DNA from: DRPN01 sp964383915
GTDB lineage: Bacteria > Bacteroidota > Bacteroidia > Bacteroidales > VadinHA17
Direction of reading: 5' to 3'
NCBI GenBank assembly: GCA_964383915.1
Contig: CAYLJE010000002.1
Coordinates: forward strand, 1-64,000
DNA length: 64,000 nt
Numbering within the stretch: the stretch's first letter is position 1; each line of letters starts with the position of its first letter. Positions 7,693 to 16,500 of the stretch are shown here, one piece after another. The position numbers and the translations under genes were made by a program. The notes under the pieces are model-generated. The model was not told the DNA's origin. It did not search any database and was given only the letters and a program-made list of their open reading frames with translations.

Positions 7693-8907
7693 TCAGGCAA
7701 CTTTTAATTTTTGCAGGTTAACTCCTTCCAGCTTTTGCTTGGCATATTTGAGAGTGATGTTAAGTTTTTTCCGGTTTGTGCCGGGGGTGTCAAACATGGC
7801 ATCCATCATGATATTTTCGCAGATAGACCGCAGGCCACGTGCCCCCAGCTTAAATTCGATAGCTTTATCAACAATATAACTCAGAACTTCTTCATGGAAA
7901 GAAAGTTCGATTCCATCCATTTTAAACAGCTTAATATATTGTTTTATGATAGCATTCTTTGGTTCTGTTAATATGCGGCGTAAGGCGGTCCGGTCAAGGG
8001 GGTGCAGGTAGGTGAGCACAGGAAGCCGTCCGATAATCTCAGGAATAAGCCCGTATGTTTTCAGGTCCTGAGGGGCAATGTATTGAAGCAGGTTCTCCTT
8101 GTCGATCCGTTCACGGTTTTTAGAAGCTCCGAAGCCGACGACCTGTGTGTTGAGACGTTGGGCAATTTTTTTCTCAATACCGTCAAAGGCCCCGCCACAG
8201 ATGAAAAGTATATTTTTCGTATCCACCGGGATCATTTTTTGTTCAGGGTGTTTTCTCCCACCCTGGGGGGGCACGTTCACAATGGATCCTTCCAGCAATT
8301 TTAACAAACCTTGCTGGACTCCTTCCCCTGAGACATCGCGGGTGATGGAAGGATTATCGCCTTTCCGGGCGATTTTGTCCAGTTCATCAATAAAAACGAT
8401 GCCTTTCTCAGCAGCAGTTACATCATAGTCGGCTGCCTGCAAAAGACGGGTCAGCAGACTTTCGATGTCTTCGCCCACATAGCCGGCTTCTGTAAGAACG
8501 GTCGCATCCACAATGGTAAAAGGTACGTGAAGCATCTTGGCGATGGTGCGGGCAATAAGTGTTTTTCCCGTCCCTGTTTCCCCCACCAGGATAATGTTCG
8601 ATTTTTCTATCTCTATATCATCCGGGGAAGGCGGTTGCATCAACCGTTTGTAGTGATTATAAACAGCTACGGAAATATATTTTTTGGCTTCTTCCTGCCC
8701 TATGACATATTGATCTAAGAACTTTTTGATTTCTGCCGGTTTTAACAATTGAAGATCATCAACCTTAAAACTGCTTTTCCCTTTCAGTTCTTCTTTCATA
8801 ATCCCATAGGCCTGCTCGATACAATGGTCACATATATATCCGCTAATGCCGGAGATAAGAAGGTTTGTATCTTTTTTTTCACGTCCGCAAAATGAACAAC
8901 GTTCCAT
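7693..8907 (-). CDS. clpX: ATP-dependent Clp protease ATP-binding subunit ClpX
   Basis: AAA+ unfoldase that feeds substrates to ClpP. The 404-residue protein has the N-terminal C4 zinc domain (Cys4, Cys7, Cys26, Cys29), Walker A GETGTGKT (109-116), the pore loop GYVG (142-145), Walker B FIDELD with Asp174 and Glu175, and the RKH loop at 218-220. It lies 91 bases downstream of clpP in a tig-clpP-clpX cluster read on the minus strand. The C-terminus seems complete. Confidence 0.98.
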   Translation of the reverse strand: MERCSFCGREKKDTNLLISGISGYICDHCIEQAYGIMKEELKGKSSFKVDDLQLLKPAEIKKFLDQYVIGQEEAKKYISVAVYNHYKRLMQPPSPDDIEIEKSNIILVGETGTGKTLIARTIAKMLHVPFTIVDATVLTEAGYVGEDIESLLTRLLQAADYDVTAAEKGIVFIDELDKIARKGDNPSITRDVSGEGVQQGLLKLLEGSIVNVPPQGGRKHPEQKMIPVDTKNILFICGGAFDGIEKKIAQRLNTQVVGFGASKNRERIDKENLLQYIAPQDLKTYGLIPEIIGRLPVLTYLHPLDRTALRRILTEPKNAIIKQYIKLFKMDGIELSFHEEVLSYIVDKAIEFKLGARGLRSICENIMMDAMFDTPGTNRKKLNITLKYAKQKLEGVNLQKLKVA

Positions 8908-8998
8908 AAATTTTGGGTTTAAGGATAGACAAAGTTATGAAAAATAATAATAGGATTCCTTGCCCATGTCCCGGTTTTAATAAATATTTAAAATGAAA

Positions 8999-9679
8999 CT
9001 ATTTTTTTTCGTTCCGGATCAGGATCTCATCAATCATACCATATTCTTTTGCTTCTTCAGCGGTCATCCAGAAGTCCCGGTCGGAATCCTTGGTGACTTT
9101 TTTTATGGAATTTCCGCTGTGATCGGCAATGATATTATAAAGCTCATGTTTGAGTTTAACGATTTCACGTGTAGTAATCTCTATATCGGATGCCGGTCCC
9201 TGGACTCCCCCCATGGGTTGGTGGATCATCACTCTTGCGTGTTTCAGGGCCGAGCGTTTTCCTTTTGCTCCTGCACAAAGTAAAACGGCTCCCATAGAGG
9301 CAGCGATACCAGTACAAATGGTAGCAATGTCGCAATTGATATATTGCATGGTATCATAAATCCCCAGTCCGGCATAAACCGACCCCCCCGGCGTATTGAA
9401 ATAAATCTGGATATCTTTCCCCGGATCGGAAGATTCGAGATAAAGTAACTGGGCTTCCACAATATTGGAAACGTCATCGTCGATAGGTAATCCGATAAAT
9501 ATAATCCGGTCCATCATCAACCGGGAAAAGACATCCATGGAGGCTACATTCAATTGCCTTTCTTCAATGATCGTAGGTGAGATATAGCTGTTATAGACAG
9601 AAGTGTATTTTTCCAGGCCCAGGCTATTGATGCCCATATGTTTGGTAGCAAATTTTTTAAAATCATCCTTTGTTTTCAT
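8999..9679 (-). CDS. clpP: ATP-dependent Clp protease proteolytic subunit ClpP
   Basis: Serine protease that forms the tetradecameric chamber of ClpXP/ClpAP. The 226-residue length includes an N-terminal extension, probably a propeptide. The catalytic triad is visible: Ser128 in GIAASMGAVL, His153 in MIHQPMGG, and Asp202 in the DRDFWM segment. It sits between trigger factor and clpX, the common bacterial order, 36 bases after tig. Confidence 0.98.
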   Translation of the reverse strand: MKTKDDFKKFATKHMGINSLGLEKYTSVYNSYISPTIIEERQLNVASMDVFSRLMMDRIIFIGLPIDDDVSNIVEAQLLYLESSDPGKDIQIYFNTPGGSVYAGLGIYDTMQYINCDIATICTGIAASMGAVLLCAGAKGKRSALKHARVMIHQPMGGVQGPASDIEITTREIVKLKHELYNIIADHSGNSIKKVTKDSDRDFWMTAEEAKEYGMIDEILIRNEKK

Positions 9680-9715
9680 AATAAATTATTTTAAGTTAGA
9701 ACATAAAAGTAATAA

Positions 9716-11092
9716 CTATTTTGTTTCTTTTTCTTTTTCCTCTTTTTGCATTTTAGTAAAATCTTCCCGTGAAATTTCTTTTTCGTCCAGTTTAACCGCT
9801 GTCTTCAGGTAATCAGATACTTTATTATTCATGATAGCGGAAACAAAACGATTATGATCTTCTTCTTTGGTCAGTCGTTCCCGGGCATACTGGGTGACCT
9901 GTTTATCAGGGAGATATCCGAGTCCGTACTGTCTGAATTGTTCTCTTGTCACGGCCATTGCATAATCATGTATTTCCTCCTCGGTAATCTTGATTGCTGT
10001 TTTTTCGGCAATATTATCCCGGATAAGTTGCCATTTCAAGTCTTCAATAAACACAGGAAAATCTTTTTCTATTTCTTCGGGAGAAAACTTTTCTTTATTC
10101 ACAGCAATAAGCCAGCGTTTGAGAAAATCTTCGGGAAGGGGCGGACGGACCAGGGAAATCATTTTCTTTCTGGCATCGGTTTGAAACCGAAGGTTACTTT
10201 CTCCATCCAGTTGCTGCCGGATAACCCCGTTGATTTTTTTCACGAATTCCTCATGGCTTTTTATGATATCTTTGCCGAATAATTTATCATAGGTTTCCTG
10301 GTTTTCTTCTGCTTTTTGAAACCGGCGAATCCCGGTTATTTCAAACAGAAAATGAGGATGTACATCGGCCAGGCGTTCTTCTTTTATTTTCAGCATGGCT
10401 GCCCGTTCATTTTCTCCCGGAATGGCATGCTTGATTTTCAACACTATTTTTTCTTCTTTATGTTTCCCCAACAGGGACTTTCTGGTGTTTTCATCCTTAA
10501 TATCGGTGATGTTGATCACTGCGTTTTCTGTTGTAATTCCATCTTTCAGTGGTTTTCCTTCCTGATCCGTTTCTGTTAAGGTCCCTTCCACCATATTTTC
10601 TTCACCTATTTCATCCATCTCTTTCATCTCACCTAGCTGGGTGAGATAATTATCAATGGTTTCCTGTGTTAGTTGATCATCTATTGTGATTTTGTAGTAT
10701 GGAACTTTGATTCTTTTGGATAAGGTGATCTCCAATTCAGGGGATAACCCCAGATCTATGTGAAAATTGAAAATATCCTGTTTTTCCCAATCAAATTCTT
10801 CCTTTTTTTCTTCATTGGGAAGAGGTTCACCCAATACCTTTAATTTGTTTTCTTCAATGTGCTTTGTGATGGATTCGTTTAACAGTTTGTTTACTTCATC
10901 AACCAGCACAGGCACACGGTGTAATTTGCTGATTAAACCAAAAGGGACTTTTCCCGGTCGGAACCCGTCCATCACAGCTTTTTTTCTATAGTCTTTTAGA
11001 ATCTTGGTTACCCTTTCCTTATAGTCTTCCGGGGTAATCTCTATGGTCAGTGTAACATTCAGATCATCAGTGTTTTCCTGTGTTATGTTCAT
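9716..11092 (-). CDS. tig: trigger factor (ribosome-associated chaperone)
   Basis: Cytosolic chaperone that binds at the ribosome exit tunnel. The N-terminal domain carries the ribosome-docking signature GFRPGKVPFGLI (43-54). The middle PPIase-like domain (about 155-250) is poorly conserved, as is usual in Bacteroidota members, so prolyl isomerase activity cannot be assumed. The C-terminal arm region is helical and charged, ending in a run of Lys/Glu. 458 residues is a typical length. A hairpin terminator belonging to the upstream tRNA lies just before its start. Confidence 0.95.
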   Translation of the reverse strand: MNITQENTDDLNVTLTIEITPEDYKERVTKILKDYRKKAVMDGFRPGKVPFGLISKLHRVPVLVDEVNKLLNESITKHIEENKLKVLGEPLPNEEKKEEFDWEKQDIFNFHIDLGLSPELEITLSKRIKVPYYKITIDDQLTQETIDNYLTQLGEMKEMDEIGEENMVEGTLTETDQEGKPLKDGITTENAVINITDIKDENTRKSLLGKHKEEKIVLKIKHAIPGENERAAMLKIKEERLADVHPHFLFEITGIRRFQKAEENQETYDKLFGKDIIKSHEEFVKKINGVIRQQLDGESNLRFQTDARKKMISLVRPPLPEDFLKRWLIAVNKEKFSPEEIEKDFPVFIEDLKWQLIRDNIAEKTAIKITEEEIHDYAMAVTREQFRQYGLGYLPDKQVTQYARERLTKEEDHNRFVSAIMNNKVSDYLKTAVKLDEKEISREDFTKMQKEEKEKETK

Positions 11093-11112
11093 TTTCTTGT
11101 GGTTAAATTGTT

Positions 11113-11135
11113 AAAAAAACCGCTTTTTCAGCGGT
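11113..11135 (-). terminator. rho-independent terminator after tRNA-Leu
   Basis: On the minus strand ACCGCT and AGCGGT form a six-base stem with a GAAAA loop, followed by seven Ts. It lies about 20 bases after the 3' end of the tRNA and before tig, so it should end the tRNA transcript. Confidence 0.8.
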
Positions 11136-11155
11136 CTGTAATATCTTTTTAATAG

Positions 11156-11237
11156 TGCGGATGAAGGGACTCGAACCCCCACGCCCGAAGGCACCAGATC
11201 CTAAGTCTGACGCGTCTACCAATTCCGCCACACCCGC
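11156..11237 (-). tRNA. tRNA-Leu (anticodon UAG)
   Basis: On the minus strand GCGGGTG pairs with CATCCGC (one G-U) as the acceptor stem. The D arm reads GGAATTGGTAGACGC, the anticodon stem TCAGA/TCTGG encloses loop CTTAGGA with anticodon TAG, the long variable arm TGCCTTCGGGCG marks a class II tRNA, and the T arm contains GGTTCGAGTCC. The discriminator base is A. The CCA tail is not encoded. Confidence 0.95.
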
Positions 11238-11337
11238 AAAATTTCCCGCAAAGATAGGAATTTTTTTCTTCCTGAAAATCAAATAAGATATCTCTACGGT
11301 GGTTCAGGTGTGAAAGTTCAATCATAAGATATTTTTT

Positions 11338-11345
11338 TAATTTTG
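11338..11345 (+). promoter_or_regulatory. candidate -7 box for the SMP-30-like gene
   Basis: TAATTTTG matches the Bacteroidota -7 consensus TAnnTTTG and lies 21 bases before the ATG at 11367. No clear TTTG -33 element was found at the usual spacing. Confidence 0.4.
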
Positions 11346-11366
11346 TTCTGAAGAAATTTATAAATA

Positions 11367-12281
11367 ATGAATGGGGAAAAAATTTTTATCATAATCGTTG
11401 CCTTTTTAGCCGGATTTACTACCGGATGCTATCATCCTTCCGGGAGAAAGAAAGGGGAAAAGCTGGGGACTGCCATCACAGGGAAGGGAAAAACTTTTAT
11501 CAATGAAAAAAAACTGAAAAAGATATGGGTTTCTTTGCCTGAGCTACGGGTTCCTGAGAGTGTACTATACGATTCATTGCGGAATATGATTTATGTTTCT
11601 AACGTCAACGGGACGCCGATGGGCAAGGACGGGAACGGTTTTATCTCTTTGCTGGATCCGGACGGGAACATTACAGAAAAAGAATGGGTAAAAGGACTGG
11701 ATGCTCCGAAAGGTCTCGCCCTGTTCAAGGATAAACTCTTTGTTTCAGACAGACAGTCATTGGTGGAAATAAGCATTCCTGAAAAAAGAATTATCCGGAG
11801 ATATACAGATACACTCTCAAAGTTTCTTAATGACGTTGCCATAGATTCTCAGGGGAATGTCTATGTTTCTGACATGGGAGGATCGGCTATTTACCGTTTG
11901 AGTAACGGCATTTTTATGAAGTGGGTATATGATAAACGTTTGCAGAGTCCAAATGGGTTGTTTGCAGAAAGGAACATGTTGCTGGCGGGGCTGAAGGACA
12001 GGATCGTCAGTATAGATATGAAGAGCCGTAAGATTGACGATTATATTCTTCATACCGGTAGTATTGACGGCCTGGAATCTGATGGGCATGGCAATTATCT
12101 GATCAGCGACTGGAGCGGGCATGTTCATCTTGTGAGGCCGGGAGGAGAGAAAGTCCTGTTATTGGATACTACCCCTATTCATATGCAGGCTGCGGATATC
12201 GATTTTGTCATTGCCTCTGGTATGTTGCTGGTGCCTACATTTAATAACAACCGGATCGTAGCTTACCGGTATTCGTTTTAA
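11367..12281 (+). CDS. SMP-30/gluconolactonase-like beta-propeller lipoprotein
   Basis: The 304-residue protein begins with a hydrophobic signal peptide and lipobox (FTTGC, Cys21), so it should be lipid-anchored outside the inner membrane. The rest has repeating propeller blades with phrases such as APKGLALFKDKLFVSD, NDVAIDSQGNVYVSDMGG and SIDGLESDGHGNYLISDWSG, the pattern of SMP-30/gluconolactonase/LRE and NHL-type propellers. Catalytic metal ligands cannot be assigned with certainty, so lactonase activity is not claimed. It stands alone, convergent with lptB and 22 bases from its end. Confidence 0.75.
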   Translation: MNGEKIFIIIVAFLAGFTTGCYHPSGRKKGEKLGTAITGKGKTFINEKKLKKIWVSLPELRVPESVLYDSLRNMIYVSNVNGTPMGKDGNGFISLLDPDGNITEKEWVKGLDAPKGLALFKDKLFVSDRQSLVEISIPEKRIIRRYTDTLSKFLNDVAIDSQGNVYVSDMGGSAIYRLSNGIFMKWVYDKRLQSPNGLFAERNMLLAGLKDRIVSIDMKSRKIDDYILHTGSIDGLESDGHGNYLISDWSGHVHLVRPGGEKVLLLDTTPIHMQAADIDFVIASGMLLVPTFNNNRIVAYRYSF

Positions 12282-12303
12282 CCCCTGTCCGAAGAAAAAC
12301 CAA

Positions 12304-13029
12304 CTATCTGCGCAGTTCAAAGTTTTTCCCGAGGTACACCCTGCGGACATGTTCATCTTCGGCAAGCTCTTCACTGGTTCCTGATTTCATAATTTTTCCT
12401 TCGAAAAGAAGATAAGCCCTGTTGGTAATAGAGAGAGTTTCATGAACGTTATGGTCGGTAATTAGAATGCCTATGTTTTTATCTTTCAGATGAGCGACAA
12501 TTTCCTGGATATCTTCAACGGCGATGGGATCAACCCCTGCAAAAGGTTCATCCAACAGGATGAAATGAGGTTTTAAGGCCAGTGCCCTGGCAATTTCCGT
12601 TCGTCTCCGTTCTCCTCCGGAGAGTTGATTGCCCTTATTTCTCCGTATTTTCTCCAAACCAAATTCCCCGATCAGTGACTCAAGTCTTTCTTTTTGTTCG
12701 GCTTTTGAAAAATCAGACATTTCCATCACGGAGAGGATATTATCCTCAACGCTAAGTCCCCTGAAAACAGAAGCTTCCTGGGCCAGGTATCCAATGCCAC
12801 GGCGTGCCCGTTTATAAACAGGCAGGTTAGTAATATTTTCTTCATTAAGAAAAATTTTCCCTACTAAAGGTCGTATCAGCCCAACGATCATATAAAATGT
12901 GGTGGTTTTTCCTGCGCCGTTGGGCCCCAGAAGGCCTACAATTTCTCCTTGTTTTACCTCAATGGATACATGATCCACTACAGTACGTTTTCTGTATTTT
13001 TTTACAAGATTGGCTGTTCTGAGTTTCAT
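12304..13029 (-). CDS. lptB: lipopolysaccharide export ABC transporter ATP-binding protein LptB
   Basis: Cytoplasmic ATPase that powers LptBFG extraction of LPS from the inner membrane. The 241-residue protein has Walker A GPNGAGKT (35-42), the Q-loop region YLAQEASVFRGL, the signature LSGGE (136-140) and Walker B ILLDEP (Asp160, Glu161), with the FAGVDP D-loop typical of LptB. tatC lies 30 bases upstream on the same strand, a neighbour pair often seen in Bacteroidota. The other Lpt genes are not in the window. Confidence 0.95.
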   Translation of the reverse strand: MKLRTANLVKKYRKRTVVDHVSIEVKQGEIVGLLGPNGAGKTTTFYMIVGLIRPLVGKIFLNEENITNLPVYKRARRGIGYLAQEASVFRGLSVEDNILSVMEMSDFSKAEQKERLESLIGEFGLEKIRRNKGNQLSGGERRRTEIARALALKPHFILLDEPFAGVDPIAVEDIQEIVAHLKDKNIGILITDHNVHETLSITNRAYLLFEGKIMKSGTSEELAEDEHVRRVYLGKNFELRR

Positions 13030-13059
13030 ACGAGTGCTTTAATGAAATAAACGAAAAAA

Positions 13060-14031
13060 CTATTTTTGATCTTCAGGATTATCATCTTTTGATTCTTTAT
13101 CCCCGCTTTCTTCATCTGTTTGTGATTCTTCGTCCACACTTCCTTCCCCTGTTTGTTCACTGGTTTCTTGTGAGGGGGTGGAGGGTTCTTCTTTTTTTTC
13201 TTCAAATTCTTCTTCATACTCAGCATCCTGTTTCTTTTTTATCCGTTTGGATACCCAGATACTTATTTCGTAGAGTAAGATCAAGGGGATAAAAACGAGA
13301 ATCTGGCTGAAAACGTCAGGAGGTGTAATAATTGCAGCGAGAATCAGTATAATGACGATGGCATGCTTACGGTATTTTTTTAAAAAATCCGGGGTCACCA
13401 GCCCGGCTTTGGTCAGAAAATAAATCAATATGGGTAACTCGAAAGCGATCCCACCGGCCAGGACGACGGTAGATACGGTAGAAATATAAGAACGCAGGTT
13501 GATGCGATTGATAATCTGGCTGCTGACAGAATAGGATCCCAGAAAATTAACCGACAGCGGCGCGATGATATAATATCCGAAAAGAATGCCGAGAAGGAAA
13601 AGTAATGAACTGTAAAAAACAGACCCTCTGGCATACTTTTTTTCGGTAGCATATAATGCCGGCTGCATAAACCGCCAGAACTCATAAAAAACATACGGGA
13701 ATCCAATAATCAGGCCGGCAATCAGTGAAACCATGATATGGGTGGTAAACTGGCCCGCCATATTAATGTTGATAATCTCAAGGGGGATAGAATTTATGCA
13801 TAACTTTTGAATATGTACTATATTCCCGAAGCGGCAAAGTAACCGGTTGGTAATAAATTCTGAACTTTTTGGCGCAAGGATAATGTTATCAAAAATAAAA
13901 TTATGGTAAATGAAAGCAACAATAGACAACAGGAGGACAACCAGTATGGCACGGATAATATGCCAGCGCAATTCTTCCAGATGCTCAAGAAAAGACATCT
14001 CATCGGTTTTCTTCTTCCTTTTTTTTGCCAT
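13060..14031 (-). CDS. tatC: Sec-independent protein translocase TatC
   Basis: Inner-membrane receptor for twin-arginine signal peptides. After a basic start the conserved amphipathic motif FLEHLEELR (14-22) precedes six predicted membrane segments, including the family-typical FVFYEFWRFMQPAL region. At 323 residues it is longer than E. coli TatC (258) because of a C-terminal tail of about 60 residues, dominated by Glu, Asp, Ser and Lys. The matching tatA gene is about 9 kb away at 23424. Confidence 0.95.
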   Translation of the reverse strand: MAKKRKKKTDEMSFLEHLEELRWHIIRAILVVLLLSIVAFIYHNFIFDNIILAPKSSEFITNRLLCRFGNIVHIQKLCINSIPLEIININMAGQFTTHIMVSLIAGLIIGFPYVFYEFWRFMQPALYATEKKYARGSVFYSSLLFLLGILFGYYIIAPLSVNFLGSYSVSSQIINRINLRSYISTVSTVVLAGGIAFELPILIYFLTKAGLVTPDFLKKYRKHAIVIILILAAIITPPDVFSQILVFIPLILLYEISIWVSKRIKKKQDAEYEEEFEEKKEEPSTPSQETSEQTGEGSVDEESQTDEESGDKESKDDNPEDQK

Positions 14032-14242
14032 ATATTCTATAAATCTACTTAAATTTTATTTTCCATGGAACCTCTTCAAATAATTGTACACAAATTCCGG
14101 ATACAAATAAAATAAACTTATCAGATAAATGTTTTATTTATATAAAAATTAATTGTATATTAGTGTTCAATGAAAATGAAATAATATAATAATTGATTAA
14201 TTTTTGCAGGCTTTTTTACAAACAGAAAAATATTAGAAAGAA

Positions 14243-16438
14243 GTGATGAGTATAAATGCAGATATTTCTCTTGCGGAGTATCTGAAAAAATATTTCGGAT
14301 TTGACACGTTCAAAGGAAAACAGGAAGTAATTATCCGTAATCTGCTGGATGGGCAGGATACCTTTGTTCTGATGCCAACGGGAGGAGGGAAATCCTTGTG
14401 TTACCAATTACCTTCCCTGATACTGCCGGGAACGGCCATTGTTGTTTCTCCGCTGATTGCTCTAATGAAGAACCAGGTAGATGCCATGCGGAATTTTGTG
14501 AGTACGGATGACGGGATTGCTCATTTTTTGAATTCTTCTCTTTCCAAAGCAGCTATACAGCAGGTGAGACAGGATGTGCAGGATCAAAGGACGAAATTGT
14601 TGTATGTAGCTCCCGAATCGTTGACCAAAGAAGAGAATGTTGAATTCCTTAAGCATATCAATATATCGTTTTATGCTATTGATGAGGCGCACTGTATCTC
14701 GGAATGGGGACATGACTTCCGGCCTGAATACCGCCGGATACGACCCGTTGTTGATAAAATAGGGAGGTCTCCTATTATTGCCCTGACAGCTACCGCTACG
14801 CCGAAAGTGCAACACGATATACTGAAAAACCTGGGGATGCCGGAAGCCAATGTATTCAAGTCTTCCTTTAACCGGCCAAATCTTTATTATGAAGTACGTC
14901 CCAAGACAAATGCAACGAAAGAGATCATAAAATATATCAAAGCTAATCCCGGGAAATCTGGTATCATCTATTGTCTGAGTCGCAGGAAAGTAGAAGAAAT
15001 GGCAGAGACCTTGCAGGTTAATGGAATTAAAGCCCTGCCCTATCATGCAGGCATGGATTCTACTACCCGTTCGGAGAACCAGGATAGGTTTCTGATGGAA
15101 GATGTGGATGTGATTGTCGCAACCATTGCTTTTGGGATGGGGATCGACAAACCCGATGTCAGATTCGTAATTCATTATGATATGCCTAAAAGTCTGGAGG
15201 GTTATTACCAGGAGACTGGACGGGCAGGACGGGATGGAGGCGAAGGCAGATGTATCGCTTTTTACAGCTATAAAGATATTCAAAAGCTGGAGAAGTTTAT
15301 GCAGGGAAAACCGGTAGCAGAACAGGAAATTGGGAAACAACTGCTGCTGGAAACTACAGCTTATGCCGAATCTTCTGTATGCCGCCGGAAAATGTTGTTA
15401 CATTATTTTGGGGAAAATTATGAAGAAGAAAACTGTAATTCCTGTGATAACTGTACGCATCCGAAGAAACAGTTTGAAGGGAAAAATTATGTTGTTAAAG
15501 CGCTGAAGGTGATCTTTGCCGTAAACGAAAAGTTCAAATCAGAACATGTAGCCCATATCCTAAGCGGTCATGCTACCTCTGGTGTAAAATCCTATAAGCA
15601 TCACCTGTTGGATGTGTTTGGTCTGGGGAAAGAAAAAGACGAGAAATTCTGGGGTGCCGTCATGAGGCAAATGCTAGTTAAATATCTGATAGAAAAAGAA
15701 ATAGAAAACTATGGCCTGCTGAAAGTGACGGAAAAAGGCCATGAATACTTTAAACATCCGGTCTCTTTCATGATGGTTGAAAACCATGACTATGAGGCCA
15801 TCGATGAAGATAATGCTGCAGCTTCGGGAAGAACAGCTGTTGTAGATGATGAACTGCTTAGTATCCTGAAGGACCTTCGCCGCGAAATAGCCCGTAAGAA
15901 AAACCTGCCACCCTTTGTAATTTTTCAGGATCCTTCCCTTGAAGATATGGCCATCCAGTATCCGGTGTCTCTGGACGAATTACATAATATTGCCGGAGTT
16001 GGACAGGGGAAAGCCCTGCGTTATGGGAAAGAATTTGTTGAGGTAATCAAAAAATATGTCGAAGAAAAAGAAATTATCCGGCCGTCTGAAATGGTGGTGA
16101 AATCAGTGGTTAAAAAATCAGGTCTGAAAGTATATATCATTCAAAGTATCGACAGGAAAATATCATTGGATGATATTGCCAATTCTAAGAACCTGAAGAT
16201 GAATGTTTTGCTGGAGGAGATTGAATCGATTGTTCATTCCGGTACAAGACTAAACCTGGATTATTATATAAATCAGGTAATGGACGAAGATCATCAACAG
16301 GAAGTTTTTGATTATTTCAGTGAGGATGCTGAAGATGAATCTGTTAAGTCGGCTCTGGAAGAACTGGGAGAAGATGAATACAGTGAAGAAGATATTCGCC
16401 TCATGCGCATAAAGTTTTTCTCTGAGATGGGAAACTGA
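14243..16438 (+). CDS. recQ: ATP-dependent DNA helicase RecQ
   Basis: 3'-to-5' superfamily 2 helicase of recombination and repair. Walker A MPTGGGKS is at 43-50, the DEAH box at 146-149 followed by the aromatic-rich CISEWGHDFRPEY loop, and motif VI is ETGRAGRDG. A four-cysteine zinc site begins near residue 378 and includes CNSCDNC. A winged helix follows, then an HRDC domain (about 535-615) and a further helical C-terminal extension ending in an acidic tail. At 731 residues it is longer than E. coli RecQ (about 610), which is usual in Bacteroidota. Divergent from tatC. Confidence 0.96.
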   Translation: MMSINADISLAEYLKKYFGFDTFKGKQEVIIRNLLDGQDTFVLMPTGGGKSLCYQLPSLILPGTAIVVSPLIALMKNQVDAMRNFVSTDDGIAHFLNSSLSKAAIQQVRQDVQDQRTKLLYVAPESLTKEENVEFLKHINISFYAIDEAHCISEWGHDFRPEYRRIRPVVDKIGRSPIIALTATATPKVQHDILKNLGMPEANVFKSSFNRPNLYYEVRPKTNATKEIIKYIKANPGKSGIIYCLSRRKVEEMAETLQVNGIKALPYHAGMDSTTRSENQDRFLMEDVDVIVATIAFGMGIDKPDVRFVIHYDMPKSLEGYYQETGRAGRDGGEGRCIAFYSYKDIQKLEKFMQGKPVAEQEIGKQLLLETTAYAESSVCRRKMLLHYFGENYEEENCNSCDNCTHPKKQFEGKNYVVKALKVIFAVNEKFKSEHVAHILSGHATSGVKSYKHHLLDVFGLGKEKDEKFWGAVMRQMLVKYLIEKEIENYGLLKVTEKGHEYFKHPVSFMMVENHDYEAIDEDNAAASGRTAVVDDELLSILKDLRREIARKKNLPPFVIFQDPSLEDMAIQYPVSLDELHNIAGVGQGKALRYGKEFVEVIKKYVEEKEIIRPSEMVVKSVVKKSGLKVYIIQSIDRKISLDDIANSKNLKMNVLLEEIESIVHSGTRLNLDYYINQVMDEDHQQEVFDYFSEDAEDESVKSALEELGEDEYSEEDIRLMRIKFFSEMGN

Positions 16439-16483
16439 TGTTGTTCCCGGAACCATCTGACCCGTTCAAACTTTTCAAACCTT

Positions 16484-16500
16484 GCAGGTTTTAAACCTGC
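16484..16500. terminator. palindrome at the convergent recQ/OppC ends
   Basis: GCAGGTTTTAAACCTGC is a near-perfect inverted repeat (eight-base arms, one central base) overlapping the last codons of the permease gene and 45 bases after recQ. It could slow or end transcription from either side, but there is no T tract, so it may equally be a fragment of a dispersed repeat. Confidence 0.35.

Noticed and set aside
13026..13226. Lys/Pro-rich minus-strand ORF overlapping tatC and the lptB-tatC gap
   Set aside because: It is a frame shadow of the low-complexity Glu/Lys tail of tatC; its composition follows from that repeat-like DNA.
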